From Rhabdochlamydiaceae bacterium (GTDB lineage Bacteria; Chlamydiota; Chlamydiia; Chlamydiales; Rhabdochlamydiaceae): a stretch of 64,000 nucleotides of DNA. Both the position numbers and the translations under genes were made by a program. Below are positions 25,484-35,518 of the stretch, piece after piece; position 1 is the stretch's first letter, and every line of letters starts with the position of its first letter. Under the pieces are notes generated by a model. The model did no database searches. It was not told the origin of the DNA and worked only from the letters and a program-made list of their open reading frames with translations. The stretch spans positions 1 through 64,000 of the forward strand of contig JAIELY010000008.1 in NCBI GenBank assembly GCA_019752555.1, read 5' to 3'.

Positions 25484-26223
25484 CGGACATGTGTTTCCGT
25501 TTCTGCAATTTCTTTGTTATGAGAGACCGCAGGTTCTGTTGTAATGGAATCAACTGTGTCTGCTTGCGGGGCATTTGCTTTTACGACTTCGATTTCGAAG
25601 GTAAGAAGAGAGTTGGGCGGAAGGTATCCACTTGTGCCATAAGCAAAATCTGGATGGATGTAAACTGTGCGTTTTTCCCCTTCTTTCATCCCAATAAGCC
25701 CTGCTTTTAGACCTGGAATGATCTCGTCTAAAGAAATCTTCTCTTCTTCTTTAGCTTCACCAAAGACAGTTCCATTTAAATACTTTCCTGTGTAACGGAT
25801 AAGAGGAGCAAAATGATCTTCAACGCTGGCGCCAGAGCCTGCTTGCTCGATTTTGTATTGAACTTTGCCATTTTCTAAAGAGACGATATTGCTCGATTTT
25901 GTGTTTTCAGAAAGAAACTGATCGGCTTCTGCTAAATTAGAAAGCGCTTGATCTTTAAAAAGTTTCTCCTGAACTGCTGAAATGGCTTGGATGCATTCTG
26001 CTTCGCTCATCGGGGAGTTTTTCCCTGCAGAGGCGTCTTGAAGCCCTTTGATCACTTGAGCGATGTCAAACTCAACCCCGATATTATCGAGATTTTTTCC
26101 GATCATATGACCAAACGCTTCGGAAATTTTTGAAATGTCAGTGGTTTGTGCTTCTGCAGCTTCTTCTGCTTGCAAGGCACCTAAAGAAGTTAACGTAAAA
26201 AGTGTAGCGATTAATTTTCTCAT
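25480..26223 (-). CDS. mip: Mip-like FKBP-type peptidyl-prolyl isomerase
   Basis: Exported proline isomerase/chaperone of the Mip family. The 247-residue protein has a signal peptide (MRKLIATLFTLTSLGALQA), a helical dimerisation region (about 25-125) and an FKBP domain (about 135-213: IRYTGKYLNGTVFGE, IPGLKAGLIGMKEGEKR, AYGTSGYLPPNSLLTF), then a charged tail of about 30 residues. The chlamydial Mip is a lipoprotein as I recall, but no lipobox cysteine is present in this signal sequence. The loop usually reading VFDSS is VFGEAKEEEK. Located between aspS and trmL as in C. trachomatis. Confidence 0.9.
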   Translation of the reverse strand: MRKLIATLFTLTSLGALQAEEAAEAQTTDISKISEAFGHMIGKNLDNIGVEFDIAQVIKGLQDASAGKNSPMSEAECIQAISAVQEKLFKDQALSNLAEADQFLSENTKSSNIVSLENGKVQYKIEQAGSGASVEDHFAPLIRYTGKYLNGTVFGEAKEEEKISLDEIIPGLKAGLIGMKEGEKRTVYIHPDFAYGTSGYLPPNSLLTFEIEVVKANAPQADTVDSITTEPAVSHNKEIAETETHVR

Positions 26224-26242
26224 AATTGCCTAAATTTGGGGG

Positions 26243-28033
26243 TTATAGCCAAGTAATTTCTGTTGTTTCCGCACGAATTTTTAACTCATCGAGTTGTTTT
26301 GGGTGGACTTTCGCGGGGCATTGCATCATGAGGTCGCTTGCTTTTTGTGTTTTTGGGAATGCGATGACGTCCCGGATGTTTTCAGTTTTTGTAAGGATCA
26401 TGACGATTCGATCTAGTCCGAATGCGAAGCCTAAATGCGGAGGTGTGCCATACTGAAGGGCTTCGACGAAAAAGCCGAATTTTTCTTGAATCTCTTTTGG
26501 TGACAATTTTAAGGTGCGGAAAATTTTCTCCTGAAGATCGCTGTTATGGATCCGTTGAGATCCCCCTCCAATTTCATAGCCATTGAGAACAAGATCATAT
26601 GCGAGAGCGCGCACTTTTAACGGGTCTTGCTCGAGAAGGGGAAGATCATCGAAGTGGGGCGATGTAAATGGATGGTGCTCGCTTTCTAATCTCCCCTCTT
26701 CTGGATTCCAGCGCAATAAAGGAAAGTCGGTAACCCAAACAAATTCAAGAGCGTTAGGATCGATTAAATTTCTATCTCTTGCAATTTTTCGGCGGAGGTG
26801 GTCGAGGGCCTGATTGACCCGGTCTTCAGCAGCAGCAGCAATGAAGATGAGGTCCCCTTGTTCGATGTCGAGTTGTGAAATAAGCTCTTGCAAAAGTTCG
26901 GGAGAGAAAAATTTGACGATACTCGAGGAGAGCCCCTCTTCTTGCATTTTCATCCACGCAAGGCCGTTTAGACCGAAAGTGCTGACAAATTGTGTGTACC
27001 CATCGATCTCTTTGCGGGAAATGTCAGCTCCTGCTTTTACGCAAATGGCTTTAATGACGCCTCCGCTTGAGAGTTGCTCTTGGAAAATTGTAAAGGAGGA
27101 GCGCTCGGCAATCGAGTCGATCCGCTTAAGGGGCATTCCAAACCTGAGATCAGGGCGATCGGTCCCGTAGTTTTCAATGCAGTCGGCATAGCGCATTCTG
27201 CGAAAGGGGCTTGCTAGCTTGATCCCATTGCACTCATTAAAAATACGTTCAACTAATCCTTCCAAAAGAGTCATGAGCTCGGCTGGAGTGCCAAAACTCA
27301 TTTCTAAGTCGATTTGAGTAAATTCCGGTTGTCGATCTGCACGTAAATCTTCATCTCTAAAGCATGAGGCAATTTGAAAATAACGGTCCATCCCTGAGAC
27401 CATTAAGAGCTGTTTGAAGATTTGCGGGGATTGCGGAAGAGCGTAAAAATTTCCTGGATAAACACGCGAGGGAACTAGGTAGTCGCGGGCTCCTTCTGGA
27501 GTTGATTTGGCCAAAATAGGAGTGGTAATTTCGAGAAAGCCATTAGAGCTCATGTAGTTGCGTGTTGAGAGCATGGCTTGGTGGCGGACGGTGAGTTTGC
27601 GTGCAATGTCTCCTCTGCGGATATCAAGGTAGCGGTATTTTAATCGAAGCTCTTCATTGACATCTGTTTCTTCTTCGCAAATGGAAAAGGGGGGCGTTTT
27701 GGCGGACGAAAGAATTTCAAGTTCTGTGATCTCGATTTCGATTTCACCTGTAGATAATTTAGGGTTTGTCATTCCTTCCGCTCTTGCAATGACTTTCCCA
27801 TGAACTGAGATAACCCATTCGCTGCGCAAACGCGAGGCTGCAGTAAAGGTCTGCGGAGGCACTTTAGCGGGATCAAAAACAAGTTGTGTGAGTCCAAATC
27901 GATCGCGCAGGTCGATGAAAATGAGTCCGCCGTGATCGCGTCTACGGTGAACCCAGCCAGATAGTGTGACGGTGGCGTTGATGTCGGAGCGAGTTAAGGC
28001 TCCGCAAGTATGGGTTCTTCTGTAGTCAAACAT
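26243..28033 (-). CDS. aspS: Aspartyl-tRNA synthetase
   Basis: Class II synthetase of the bacterial type, 596 residues. The N-terminal OB-fold anticodon domain (about 1-105; GWVHRRRDHGGLIFIDLRDR), class II motif 2 (FRDEDLRADRQPEFTQID), the bacterial GAD insertion (about 290-420), and motif 3 (FGLDRIVMIL) near the C terminus are all visible. It overlaps hisS by 8 bases, so translation is coupled. In many bacteria lacking AsnRS this enzyme is non-discriminating; the sequence alone does not tell which it is here. Confidence 0.96.
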   Translation of the reverse strand: MFDYRRTHTCGALTRSDINATVTLSGWVHRRRDHGGLIFIDLRDRFGLTQLVFDPAKVPPQTFTAASRLRSEWVISVHGKVIARAEGMTNPKLSTGEIEIEITELEILSSAKTPPFSICEEETDVNEELRLKYRYLDIRRGDIARKLTVRHQAMLSTRNYMSSNGFLEITTPILAKSTPEGARDYLVPSRVYPGNFYALPQSPQIFKQLLMVSGMDRYFQIASCFRDEDLRADRQPEFTQIDLEMSFGTPAELMTLLEGLVERIFNECNGIKLASPFRRMRYADCIENYGTDRPDLRFGMPLKRIDSIAERSSFTIFQEQLSSGGVIKAICVKAGADISRKEIDGYTQFVSTFGLNGLAWMKMQEEGLSSSIVKFFSPELLQELISQLDIEQGDLIFIAAAAEDRVNQALDHLRRKIARDRNLIDPNALEFVWVTDFPLLRWNPEEGRLESEHHPFTSPHFDDLPLLEQDPLKVRALAYDLVLNGYEIGGGSQRIHNSDLQEKIFRTLKLSPKEIQEKFGFFVEALQYGTPPHLGFAFGLDRIVMILTKTENIRDVIAFPKTQKASDLMMQCPAKVHPKQLDELKIRAETTEITWL

Positions 28034-29336
28034 GAGTTTTCCTTGAAAGAGAGATGAGTTCTTGGATTTTTTGGCAGAGATTCTCGAGCGGGATGTCGAT
28101 GTTCTCTCGAGTGGCCATGATTTTGAGAGTTGCTTTTTTATGCGCTAATTCTTCTTCTCCAATCACAATGCAATATTCGGCAGCGAGCTGGTTGGCTGTT
28201 TGCAGGCTTTGCTGTATTTTTTTTCCAGAAAGCTCGATTTCTGCGGCAATCTGGTTGCGGCGGAGCGTGGATAATAGATGGAAAGAATACTGTGTTGCGC
28301 CTTCTCCTAAAGGAATAATGAAAACGGTGGGGTGGGGTGGGGTAGGGAAATAGGCTCCTTGCTTGAGCATCGTTTGCAAAATTCTCTCCATTCCCGTTGC
28401 AAAGCCGATGGAGGGAAGGTCCGGTCCCCCTAAAAGAGATGTAAGGCCGTCATAACGCCCTCCGCCTACTAGGGAATTATGCGCTCCAAGGGCGCCAGAC
28501 GTGATTTCAAAAACGGTTTTTGTATAATAATCCAACCCTCTAACGAGCTTCGTGTTGATGCGGTATGGAATTTTAAGGGTGTCTAATAAGAAGAGGACCC
28601 GCTCGAAGTGGGTTTTAGATTCAGAAGAGAGGAAATCGAGGATTGTGGGCGCGGATTTGAGAAGCTCTTGATCACCCGGATCTTTAGAATCGAGGATCCG
28701 CAAGATGTTTTTTTCAAAGCGCACTTTACTTTCTGAAGAAAGCTCATTTAAACGAGGCCGTAAAAAAGCAGCTAATGCATCGCGGTATGCAGAGCGGGAA
28801 GGAGCGTCGCCAATCGAGTTGATCTGCACTTCGATTTGCTGCAACCCTAAACGTCGATAGAGCTCGCATAAAAAGTCGATGATTTCGGCATCTTGTTCTG
28901 GTTTGCCATTGCCAATTGCCTCAGCTCCAAATTGATGGTGCTGCCGATAGCGCCCCGCCTGCTGTCTTTCATAGCGGAACATCGGACCGATATAGAAATA
29001 TTTGTGAATGCCGGGTTGATTATAGAGGCGATTCTCGAGAAATGCGCGCATGGCGGACGCTGTCCCTTCAGGACGCAATGTCATCGACCGCTCTGCGCGA
29101 TCGAGAAAGGTATACATTTCTTTGGTAACAATATCGGAGCCTTCGCCCGCGCTTCGTGTAAAGAGTTCTGTTCTTTCAAAGATCGGCGTGCGGATCTCAT
29201 AGAATCCATAGTCGTGCGCTGTTTTTCGCATGACCTGTTCTAAGTATTGCCAAAGACTCGACTCTTTCCATTTGTCTTCTGCATTTGCCTCATGCGGGAG
29301 AATATCGAAGACCCCTTTAGGGATTGCGTATTCCAT
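28026..29336 (-). CDS. hisS: Histidyl-tRNA synthetase
   Basis: Class II synthetase, 436 residues. Visible: the N-terminal GVFDILPHEA, TLRPEGTASAMRA, motif 2 (FRYERQQAGRYRQ), the histidine-specific loops LVRGLDYYTKTVFE and GGRYDGL, and a C-terminal anticodon domain (about 335-430). First gene of a minus-strand operon continuing into aspS, mip, trmL and the transporter fusion. The start follows the usual family N terminus closely. Confidence 0.96.
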   Translation of the reverse strand: MEYAIPKGVFDILPHEANAEDKWKESSLWQYLEQVMRKTAHDYGFYEIRTPIFERTELFTRSAGEGSDIVTKEMYTFLDRAERSMTLRPEGTASAMRAFLENRLYNQPGIHKYFYIGPMFRYERQQAGRYRQHHQFGAEAIGNGKPEQDAEIIDFLCELYRRLGLQQIEVQINSIGDAPSRSAYRDALAAFLRPRLNELSSESKVRFEKNILRILDSKDPGDQELLKSAPTILDFLSSESKTHFERVLFLLDTLKIPYRINTKLVRGLDYYTKTVFEITSGALGAHNSLVGGGRYDGLTSLLGGPDLPSIGFATGMERILQTMLKQGAYFPTPPHPTVFIIPLGEGATQYSFHLLSTLRRNQIAAEIELSGKKIQQSLQTANQLAAEYCIVIGEEELAHKKATLKIMATRENIDIPLENLCQKIQELISLSRKTHV

Positions 29337-29406
29337 GAAATCAACCCATCGATTTAGTGCTCAAGGAAGACTATAGTGCGCATGTAAGAAAAAGTAAAGC
29401 CCTCCT

Positions 29407-30015
29407 TTATACATGCAGGATGTCGGTTAAGGCAGAAAGCCATCGGGTTAAGGTCGCTTGAGGTGGATTGGACAGGCTTTCATTGTGGAGGGACTCGAGG
29501 AGCTCCATGAACGGGAACGGGATCCAGTCTTGCCCTGCGGATTCAGCAAAATAGTATCCTAGGGTGTGGTCGGCGCCAGGGGGATAATTGCTTAAATCAG
29601 ACATGAAATTTTTTAATTTATTTATGCTCTCTGGGAGATTCCCCGGGGCGCCTCGGATCATGTTGCAATCATCGATCAGATTATGCCATAATTCGGAGAG
29701 TTGTTGTGTGAATTCAGGATTGTGGCTTTGGTCTTCTTGAGCTAAAATTTGTAGTAGTTTTCGAAAAGAGATGACATCTTCGAACATTTTTTGCTCTTCG
29801 AGAACAAGATCCTCGGCGCGTTTTTTAAGCGGAAGCAGGTCGAGAAATTTTTTGAAAAACGAAACGAGAATGGCAAAATTGAGTGGTTTTGCTTGAAAGG
29901 GTTGTGGATCGTAAGGTTGATCTCTTCCCTTTTTATCTTCTTGGATTTCGTTAACTCTAATTTGACCAAACGGTGCGGGGTCATCGCGATGAATGGGTTT
30001 TTGAAAGTCGTTCAT
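29407..30015 (-). CDS. Hypothetical soluble protein (202 aa)
   Basis: I do not recognise it. The first 45 residues are polar and proline-rich (DDPAPFGQIRV, DQPYDPQPFQ) and look disordered; residues about 45-150 are probably helical, with Lys/Glu/Leu-rich stretches that could form coiled coils; the end contains YYFAESAGQDWIPFPFMEL. No signal peptide or membrane helix. A disordered proline-rich head on a helical body is seen in type III secreted effectors and chaperones, but nothing here proves that. It lies between hisS and uhpC, adjacent in C. trachomatis (CT543-CT544) as I recall, so it is an insertion. Confidence 0.65.
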   Translation of the reverse strand: MNDFQKPIHRDDPAPFGQIRVNEIQEDKKGRDQPYDPQPFQAKPLNFAILVSFFKKFLDLLPLKKRAEDLVLEEQKMFEDVISFRKLLQILAQEDQSHNPEFTQQLSELWHNLIDDCNMIRGAPGNLPESINKLKNFMSDLSNYPPGADHTLGYYFAESAGQDWIPFPFMELLESLHNESLSNPPQATLTRWLSALTDILHV

Positions 30016-30154
30016 GAATCCCCGGGATTTTTTCCGTATGTATCCAAATAGCTTTCATTTTGGAGGTTGTTTGGGTGTGAAATTGTTTAATACTTAATTA
30101 TTTTTAAAAATTCAAGTTTTCGACGGTTGAAGAGACTGTTTTCGTGAAAAAAGG

Positions 30155-30184
30155 TTGACACTAAGGTGGATTTCTTTTTATACC
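30155..30184 (+). promoter_or_regulatory. Sigma-66/70-type promoter of uhpC
   Basis: A perfect TTGACA and TATACC separated by 18 bases, placed so that transcription would start about 26 bases before the uhpC start codon. One of the clearest promoters in the window. Confidence 0.6.
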
Positions 30185-30216
30185 CATCGTGTTTGAAAAA
30201 ATGATAGGAGATTGCT

Positions 30217-31575
30217 GTGAGCGTTTTTGATGTGTTGAAGCCCGCCCCATATACTCCGGAAATACAAGATCCTGAAGTTGTTAAGGAACGCTATAAATAC
30301 TGGCGTTTGCGCATTTTCTACGGGATGTATGTCGGGTATATCTTCTATTATTTTACACGTAAAAGCTTTACTTTTGCAATGCCTGCTCTAATGCAGGATC
30401 TCAATCTGCAAATCAGCGACCTGGGGATCTTAAGTAGTATTTTATCGATTACTTATGGGATGAGCAAATTTTTAAGCGGTGTTCTTGCGGATCGCTCGAA
30501 TCCCCGTTTTTTTATGGCGATTGGACTGATACTCACGGGGCTGTTTAATATTCTTTTTGGAATGTCTTCTTCTATTATTTCCTTTGCGATTTTTTGGGGA
30601 CTTAATGGGTGGTTCCAGGGGTGGGGATGGCCTCCTTGCGCCCGTTTGCTGACTCATTGGTATTCTCAGAAGGAGCGAGGAACCTGGTGGGGGTTTTGGA
30701 ATACTTCGCATAGCATCGGGGGAGCCTTGATTCCTCTGCTTGCAGGATTTTGCGCGCAAATGTTGGGTTGGCGCTATTCGATGTATGTCCCGGGCGTGCT
30801 TTGCATTCTGATCGGTTTCTTTCTGATCAACCGGCTGCGCGATACTCCTCAATCTCTAGGACTGCCCCCCATCGAAAAATTTAAGGATGATTATCCTGCC
30901 ACAAAAATGAATGAAGAGAAGGAAATTTCAGTAAAAGAAATTTTATTCAAACACGTGTTGAGTAATAAGTATATCTGGGTTTTGGCGATCTCTTATTTTT
31001 TTGTTTATATCATTCGTCAGGCGGTGAATGATTTCGGAGCTCTCTTTCTGATGAAGACGAAAGGCTATTCGCTCATGATGGCAAATGGAAGTGTCTTTTG
31101 GTTTGAGGCTGGAGGGATCTGTGGGAGTCTTGCTGCTGGATGGGCGTCGGATAAGATTTTTAAAGGCAGACGCGGTCCCATTAACGTTCTCTTTAGCTTT
31201 GGCGTCATTTTTGCTATTGCGGGGTTATATTTGACTCCTCCGGGGATGCTTCTTATGGATTACATGATGATGTTTGTCATCGGCTTTTTGATTTTCGGCC
31301 CTCAGATGCTCATCGGAATGGCTGCAGCGGAGCTCTCCCACAAAAAAGCTGCTGGAACAGCGACGGGTTTTACAGGATGGGTCGCTTATCTCGGAGCTGC
31401 AACAGCCGGCTACCCCATTAGTAAAATTGCCGAGGTCTGGGGCTGGTACGGTTTTTTCGTTACCCTTGGCATTTGCGGCGTGTTTTCTGTTCTCTTGCTT
31501 CTTCCCTTGTGGAAAGTCAAAACGAATCCGAAATACACAGGTGAGGATCTTGAGCCCGAAACAGCTTCGACTTGA
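30217..31575 (+). CDS. uhpC: Hexose-phosphate:phosphate antiporter (UhpC-type MFS transporter)
   Basis: Inner-membrane major facilitator protein exchanging host sugar phosphate (glucose-6-phosphate in chlamydiae) for inorganic phosphate. 452 residues with about twelve hydrophobic helices in two halves; N-terminal YFTRKSFTFAMPAL is the organophosphate-antiporter signature region, and the loop FLSGVLADRSNPR matches MFS motif A. GTG start, set by GGAG 7 bases upstream. It has a strong own promoter. Provides carbon and energy to an intracellular parasite; recalled counterpart CT544. Confidence 0.93.
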   Translation: MSVFDVLKPAPYTPEIQDPEVVKERYKYWRLRIFYGMYVGYIFYYFTRKSFTFAMPALMQDLNLQISDLGILSSILSITYGMSKFLSGVLADRSNPRFFMAIGLILTGLFNILFGMSSSIISFAIFWGLNGWFQGWGWPPCARLLTHWYSQKERGTWWGFWNTSHSIGGALIPLLAGFCAQMLGWRYSMYVPGVLCILIGFFLINRLRDTPQSLGLPPIEKFKDDYPATKMNEEKEISVKEILFKHVLSNKYIWVLAISYFFVYIIRQAVNDFGALFLMKTKGYSLMMANGSVFWFEAGGICGSLAAGWASDKIFKGRRGPINVLFSFGVIFAIAGLYLTPPGMLLMDYMMMFVIGFLIFGPQMLIGMAAAELSHKKAAGTATGFTGWVAYLGAATAGYPISKIAEVWGWYGFFVTLGICGVFSVLLLLPLWKVKTNPKYTGEDLEPETAST

Positions 31576-31714
31576 AGCGTATTTATACTGAAGGGCTGTT
31601 TGGCAGGTGTTGTTTCCCAGAAATCCCTGCCCCTCTTCCTTATCTTCCTCTCTTTTCAAAACTGATCCGATCTGATATGATCGTGTCATTCATTTATTAC
31701 GAGTGGCTACTATC

Positions 31715-34700
31715 ATGCGCTGGATTCCTCTACACGTTCATTCTCAGTATTCTATTCTCGACTCTTCTCTTTCCATTGAAAATCTAGCTGCTAAAGCTGC
31801 TGAATATGGGATGAGCGCCTGCGCCCTCACCGATCAGGGGAATATGTATGGTGCGGTGGAGTTTTTTAAAGCGTGCAAAGCTGTCAATGTCAAGCCGATC
31901 ATTGGCTGTGAACTCTATGTAGCTCCCTTTTCCCGACATGAGAAAAAACGGATTCCTGGCACTCCTGCCGGATCCCCCATTGTGCTCCTTGCTAAAAATA
32001 AGCGAGGATTTCAAAATTTGTGCAAACTGAGCTCTCTTGGACATTTGGAAGGGTTTTATTATACAGCCCGTATAGATAAAGAACTGCTTGAAGAATGTCA
32101 TGAGGGGTTGATTTGTCTTTCCGGCTCTTATCATTCGCCGATTTTTCAAATGCTAGCGCTCGATCGAGAAGAGGATGCTCAAAAAGAGATCGAATGGTAC
32201 CGCTCCTTATTTGGCGAGGATTTTTACTTTGAGATTTTGCGCCATCGCATGACAGAAGAAGATATTCGTTTGGATGAGATGGAGCGCGAACCTTGGTTAT
32301 TGCAAAGGCATCATGACTATATTGCAACGCAAGAGAAGGTAAATGCACGGCTCATCGAGTTGTCTAAAGCCATGCATATTTCTTGCGTAGCTGCTAATGA
32401 CACGCGTTACCTGGATCGAGAGGATTGGAAAGCGCATGAGATTTTGATGAATATCCAATCGGGAGAGCCGTGTGAAATCTGGGAGAAGGATTCATTTGGC
32501 AATCCAAAGGAGAGGGTTCTTAATCCTAAGCGGGACGTGGCCCTTTCGCATGAGTTGTCGTTTAAGTCGCAAGAACAGATGTGCAACCTGTTTTCAGATC
32601 TTCCAGAAGCGCTTGAAAACACAGTAAAGATTGCCGAGCAGTGCCATTTTGAATTTGATTTCAAAACAAAGTTTTATCCTGTGTTCGTTCCTCCCCATTT
32701 GGAGGGCAAAACGTATTCGACGACAGAGCGAGCTCTTGAAGCGGAAAATTTTTTAAAGCAGCTCTGTGAGGAAGGAATTGCAAAGCGCTATACACAGGCG
32801 CGCCTTGCAAAAGTGGCAGATCAATATCCTGGAAAGGATCCTCTCGAGGTTGTGCGCGAGCGTTTGGCGTATGAGCTTAGCGTCATTTTGCCCAAGGGTA
32901 TGGGAGATTATTTGCTGATTGTTTGGGATTTCATCGCATGGGCAAAGCAAAAAGGGATCCCCGTAGGCCCTGGCCGTGGTTCTGGCGCTGGATCCATTAT
33001 CCTCTATTTAATTGGGATTACCGATATAGAGCCTCTTTGTTTGAATTTGTTCTTCGAGCGTTTTATTAATCCTGAAAGGATCTCTTATCCTGATATCGAT
33101 GTTGACATTTGCATGGATCGTAGAGCTGAGGTGATAGAGTACACCGTGCGCAAGTATGGAAAAAGCAAGGTTGCGCAAATCATTACGTTTGGAACGATGA
33201 AAGCAAAAATGGCAATCAAAGATGTGGGACGTGTCTTAAGTGTTCCGTTAACCCGCGTAAATGAAATTGCGAAGTTAATTCCCGAAGATCCCAATATGAC
33301 GATCGATCATGCGCTCGAAATCGATCCTGAACTGAAGAATTTATATTCTTCAGATGAAGAGGTGCGCCGGTTGCTGGATTTAGCGAAAAAACTCGAAGGT
33401 TCTGTCCGCAACACTGGGATTCATGCTGCGGGCATTATTATCTCAGGCGATCCGATCATGGAGCATATTCCTGTGTGTACAGCAAAAGATTCGGAAATGG
33501 CAGTGACCCAATTTTCGATGAAGCCTGTTGAATCGGTGGGGATGCTAAAAATCGACTTTTTGGGACTCAAGACGCTAACCTCGATCCAGATTGCGTGCAA
33601 TGCCATTAAGAAAAAAGAAGGGCGCGCTATTGATTGGGTAGATTTGCCTTTGAATGATGCAAATACATTTCAGTTGCTCAATCAAGGGAAGACGATGGGG
33701 ATCTTCCAGCTCGAGTCGGGAGGAATGCAAGATTTAGCAAAGCAGTTGCATATTGATAAATTTGAAGAGATTATTGCGGTAGGTGCGCTTTATCGTCCGG
33801 GCCCGATGGAGATGATCCCGACGTTTATTAATCGTAAACATGGAAAGGAAGCGATTGAAATCGATCATCCTTGGATGAAAGAAATCCTTTCAGAAACCTA
33901 TGGGATTATGGTCTACCAAGAGCAGGTGATGCAAATTGCAAGCCGTTTAGCGAGATATTCGCTCGGTGAAGGGGACGTGCTGCGCCGCGCAATGGGGAAA
34001 AAAGATAAAGATGAAATGGCTCGTCAAAGAGAGAAGTTTAGAACAGGTGCTCTTGAAAATGGAATTGATGAAGAGACCTCGATGCTCATTTTTGATAAGG
34101 TGGAAAAATTTGCTTCTTACGGATTTAATAAATCGCATGCGGCAGCTTATGGTTATTTAAGTTATGTCACCTGCTATTTAAAAGCGAATTATCCTGCCGA
34201 ATGGATGGCTGCATTAATGACCTCTGATCGAGATGATCTGTCGAAGGTCACAAAAGTGATTCGTGAATGCCAGGCAATGGGAATTGCGATTCTGCCTCCG
34301 GATATCAATGAATCTGGAATCGAGTTTGTTGCAGCTGCAAAAGGGATCCGTTTTGCGATGAGCGGGATTAAGGGGGTCGGTGAAGGCGTTGTCGAAGCCA
34401 TTCTGGAAGAGCGCGCTAAAGGAGGAGAGTTTAAATCGCTCTATGACTTTATTCGCAGAATTGATACCCGCAAGGTAGGTAAGAGAGCGATCGAGCATCT
34501 TATCGAATCGGGCGCTTTTGATTTTACAAGTTGGAGCCGCCCGGCATTGCTCGTTAGTGTGGATCCGATGTTTTCTGCGGCATCCAAAGAACAGAAGGAG
34601 TCATCTCGAGGAATTTTGAATCTTTTTTCTTTGATTGAAGAGGAGCCTGATAACCGTTTTAACCATCCTCCTGTTGTCAAAGAAGAGGTGTCTAAACAGC

Positions 34701-35470
34701 GTATCATGAAAAGGGAATATGAATTGCTCGGCTTTTATCTCAATGGGCATCCTTTAGATGAATACCGATCCTCTCTTCAGCGTCTTTCGTGTGTTCCGTT
34801 AAAAGAGCTTGAGAATTTAAGAAGCGGAAGTATTTGCCGGATCGCTTTTATTATTGAAGGTCTTTCGATTAAAATTTCGGCAAAATCGCAAAGAAAATTT
34901 GCGATTTTAACGATCAGCGACGGAATGGACCGTTACGAGTTGCCGATATGGCCGGATGTTTATGAGGAAAAAGGGGCTTTATTAGTCGAAAACCAATTGC
35001 TCTATGCAGTTGTACAGACAGAGCAGCAGGAAGGGACTTTGCGTTTACAGTGCCGCTGGCTCGATGATTTAACACGTGCGGATGAGGCGATGATCAAAGC
35101 GTGCGATGATGCTTTTGACCGAGCAAAAGCCCAGGCAAAAGCCAATGAGTTTAGGGAGAAAAAATTAGAATCTAGGAATAAAACGATGACACCCCAAGCA
35201 GCACCGGCTCAGGAGAAAAAAGTCAAACCCATTGGCAAGCTTTTGATCCACCTTGATCTGGATGAATTGAGGCTAAGCCATCTTCTTGCAATGAAAGAGG
35301 CGTTTCGCTCTCATCCAGGGGCTATGCCGGTTCAGCTCTGTTTTCTTGTTGCAGATGCGAATCATAGTACTCTTCGTATTGATGGAAAATGGGGGGTGGA
35401 CTGGAAAGATGTTCTTGAAGAGAAGTTGTTAAAAATTGATTCTGTAAAATTCTGCAAGTGTAGTGATTGA
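31715..35470 (+). CDS. dnaE: DNA polymerase III alpha subunit
   Basis: Replicative polymerase catalytic subunit, 1251 residues. The N-terminal PHP domain (HVHSQYSILDSSLS; about 5-200) is followed by the C-family polymerase core: GRGSGAGS (about 418), the catalytic PDIDVDICMDRR (about 457-468) and KIDFLGLKTLT with the third Asp (about 612), then the helix-hairpin-helix (KGVGEGVVEAI) and a C-terminal OB-fold region with a charged linker. I prefer the ATG at 31715 over an in-frame GTG four codons earlier, because the family begins directly with the PHP strand. Follows uhpC as in C. trachomatis (recalled CT545). Confidence 0.95.
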   Translation: MRWIPLHVHSQYSILDSSLSIENLAAKAAEYGMSACALTDQGNMYGAVEFFKACKAVNVKPIIGCELYVAPFSRHEKKRIPGTPAGSPIVLLAKNKRGFQNLCKLSSLGHLEGFYYTARIDKELLEECHEGLICLSGSYHSPIFQMLALDREEDAQKEIEWYRSLFGEDFYFEILRHRMTEEDIRLDEMEREPWLLQRHHDYIATQEKVNARLIELSKAMHISCVAANDTRYLDREDWKAHEILMNIQSGEPCEIWEKDSFGNPKERVLNPKRDVALSHELSFKSQEQMCNLFSDLPEALENTVKIAEQCHFEFDFKTKFYPVFVPPHLEGKTYSTTERALEAENFLKQLCEEGIAKRYTQARLAKVADQYPGKDPLEVVRERLAYELSVILPKGMGDYLLIVWDFIAWAKQKGIPVGPGRGSGAGSIILYLIGITDIEPLCLNLFFERFINPERISYPDIDVDICMDRRAEVIEYTVRKYGKSKVAQIITFGTMKAKMAIKDVGRVLSVPLTRVNEIAKLIPEDPNMTIDHALEIDPELKNLYSSDEEVRRLLDLAKKLEGSVRNTGIHAAGIIISGDPIMEHIPVCTAKDSEMAVTQFSMKPVESVGMLKIDFLGLKTLTSIQIACNAIKKKEGRAIDWVDLPLNDANTFQLLNQGKTMGIFQLESGGMQDLAKQLHIDKFEEIIAVGALYRPGPMEMIPTFINRKHGKEAIEIDHPWMKEILSETYGIMVYQEQVMQIASRLARYSLGEGDVLRRAMGKKDKDEMARQREKFRTGALENGIDEETSMLIFDKVEKFASYGFNKSHAAAYGYLSYVTCYLKANYPAEWMAALMTSDRDDLSKVTKVIRECQAMGIAILPPDINESGIEFVAAAKGIRFAMSGIKGVGEGVVEAILEERAKGGEFKSLYDFIRRIDTRKVGKRAIEHLIESGAFDFTSWSRPALLVSVDPMFSAASKEQKESSRGILNLFSLIEEEPDNRFNHPPVVKEEVSKQRIMKREYELLGFYLNGHPLDEYRSSLQRLSCVPLKELENLRSGSICRIAFIIEGLSIKISAKSQRKFAILTISDGMDRYELPIWPDVYEEKGALLVENQLLYAVVQTEQQEGTLRLQCRWLDDLTRADEAMIKACDDAFDRAKAQAKANEFREKKLESRNKTMTPQAAPAQEKKVKPIGKLLIHLDLDELRLSHLLAMKEAFRSHPGAMPVQLCFLVADANHSTLRIDGKWGVDWKDVLEEKLLKIDSVKFCKCSD

Positions 35471-35518
35471 CAAAATCGGCTCAAGGGGGCACACTTTATT
35501 CTCTAGAGGGAGCTTTGA

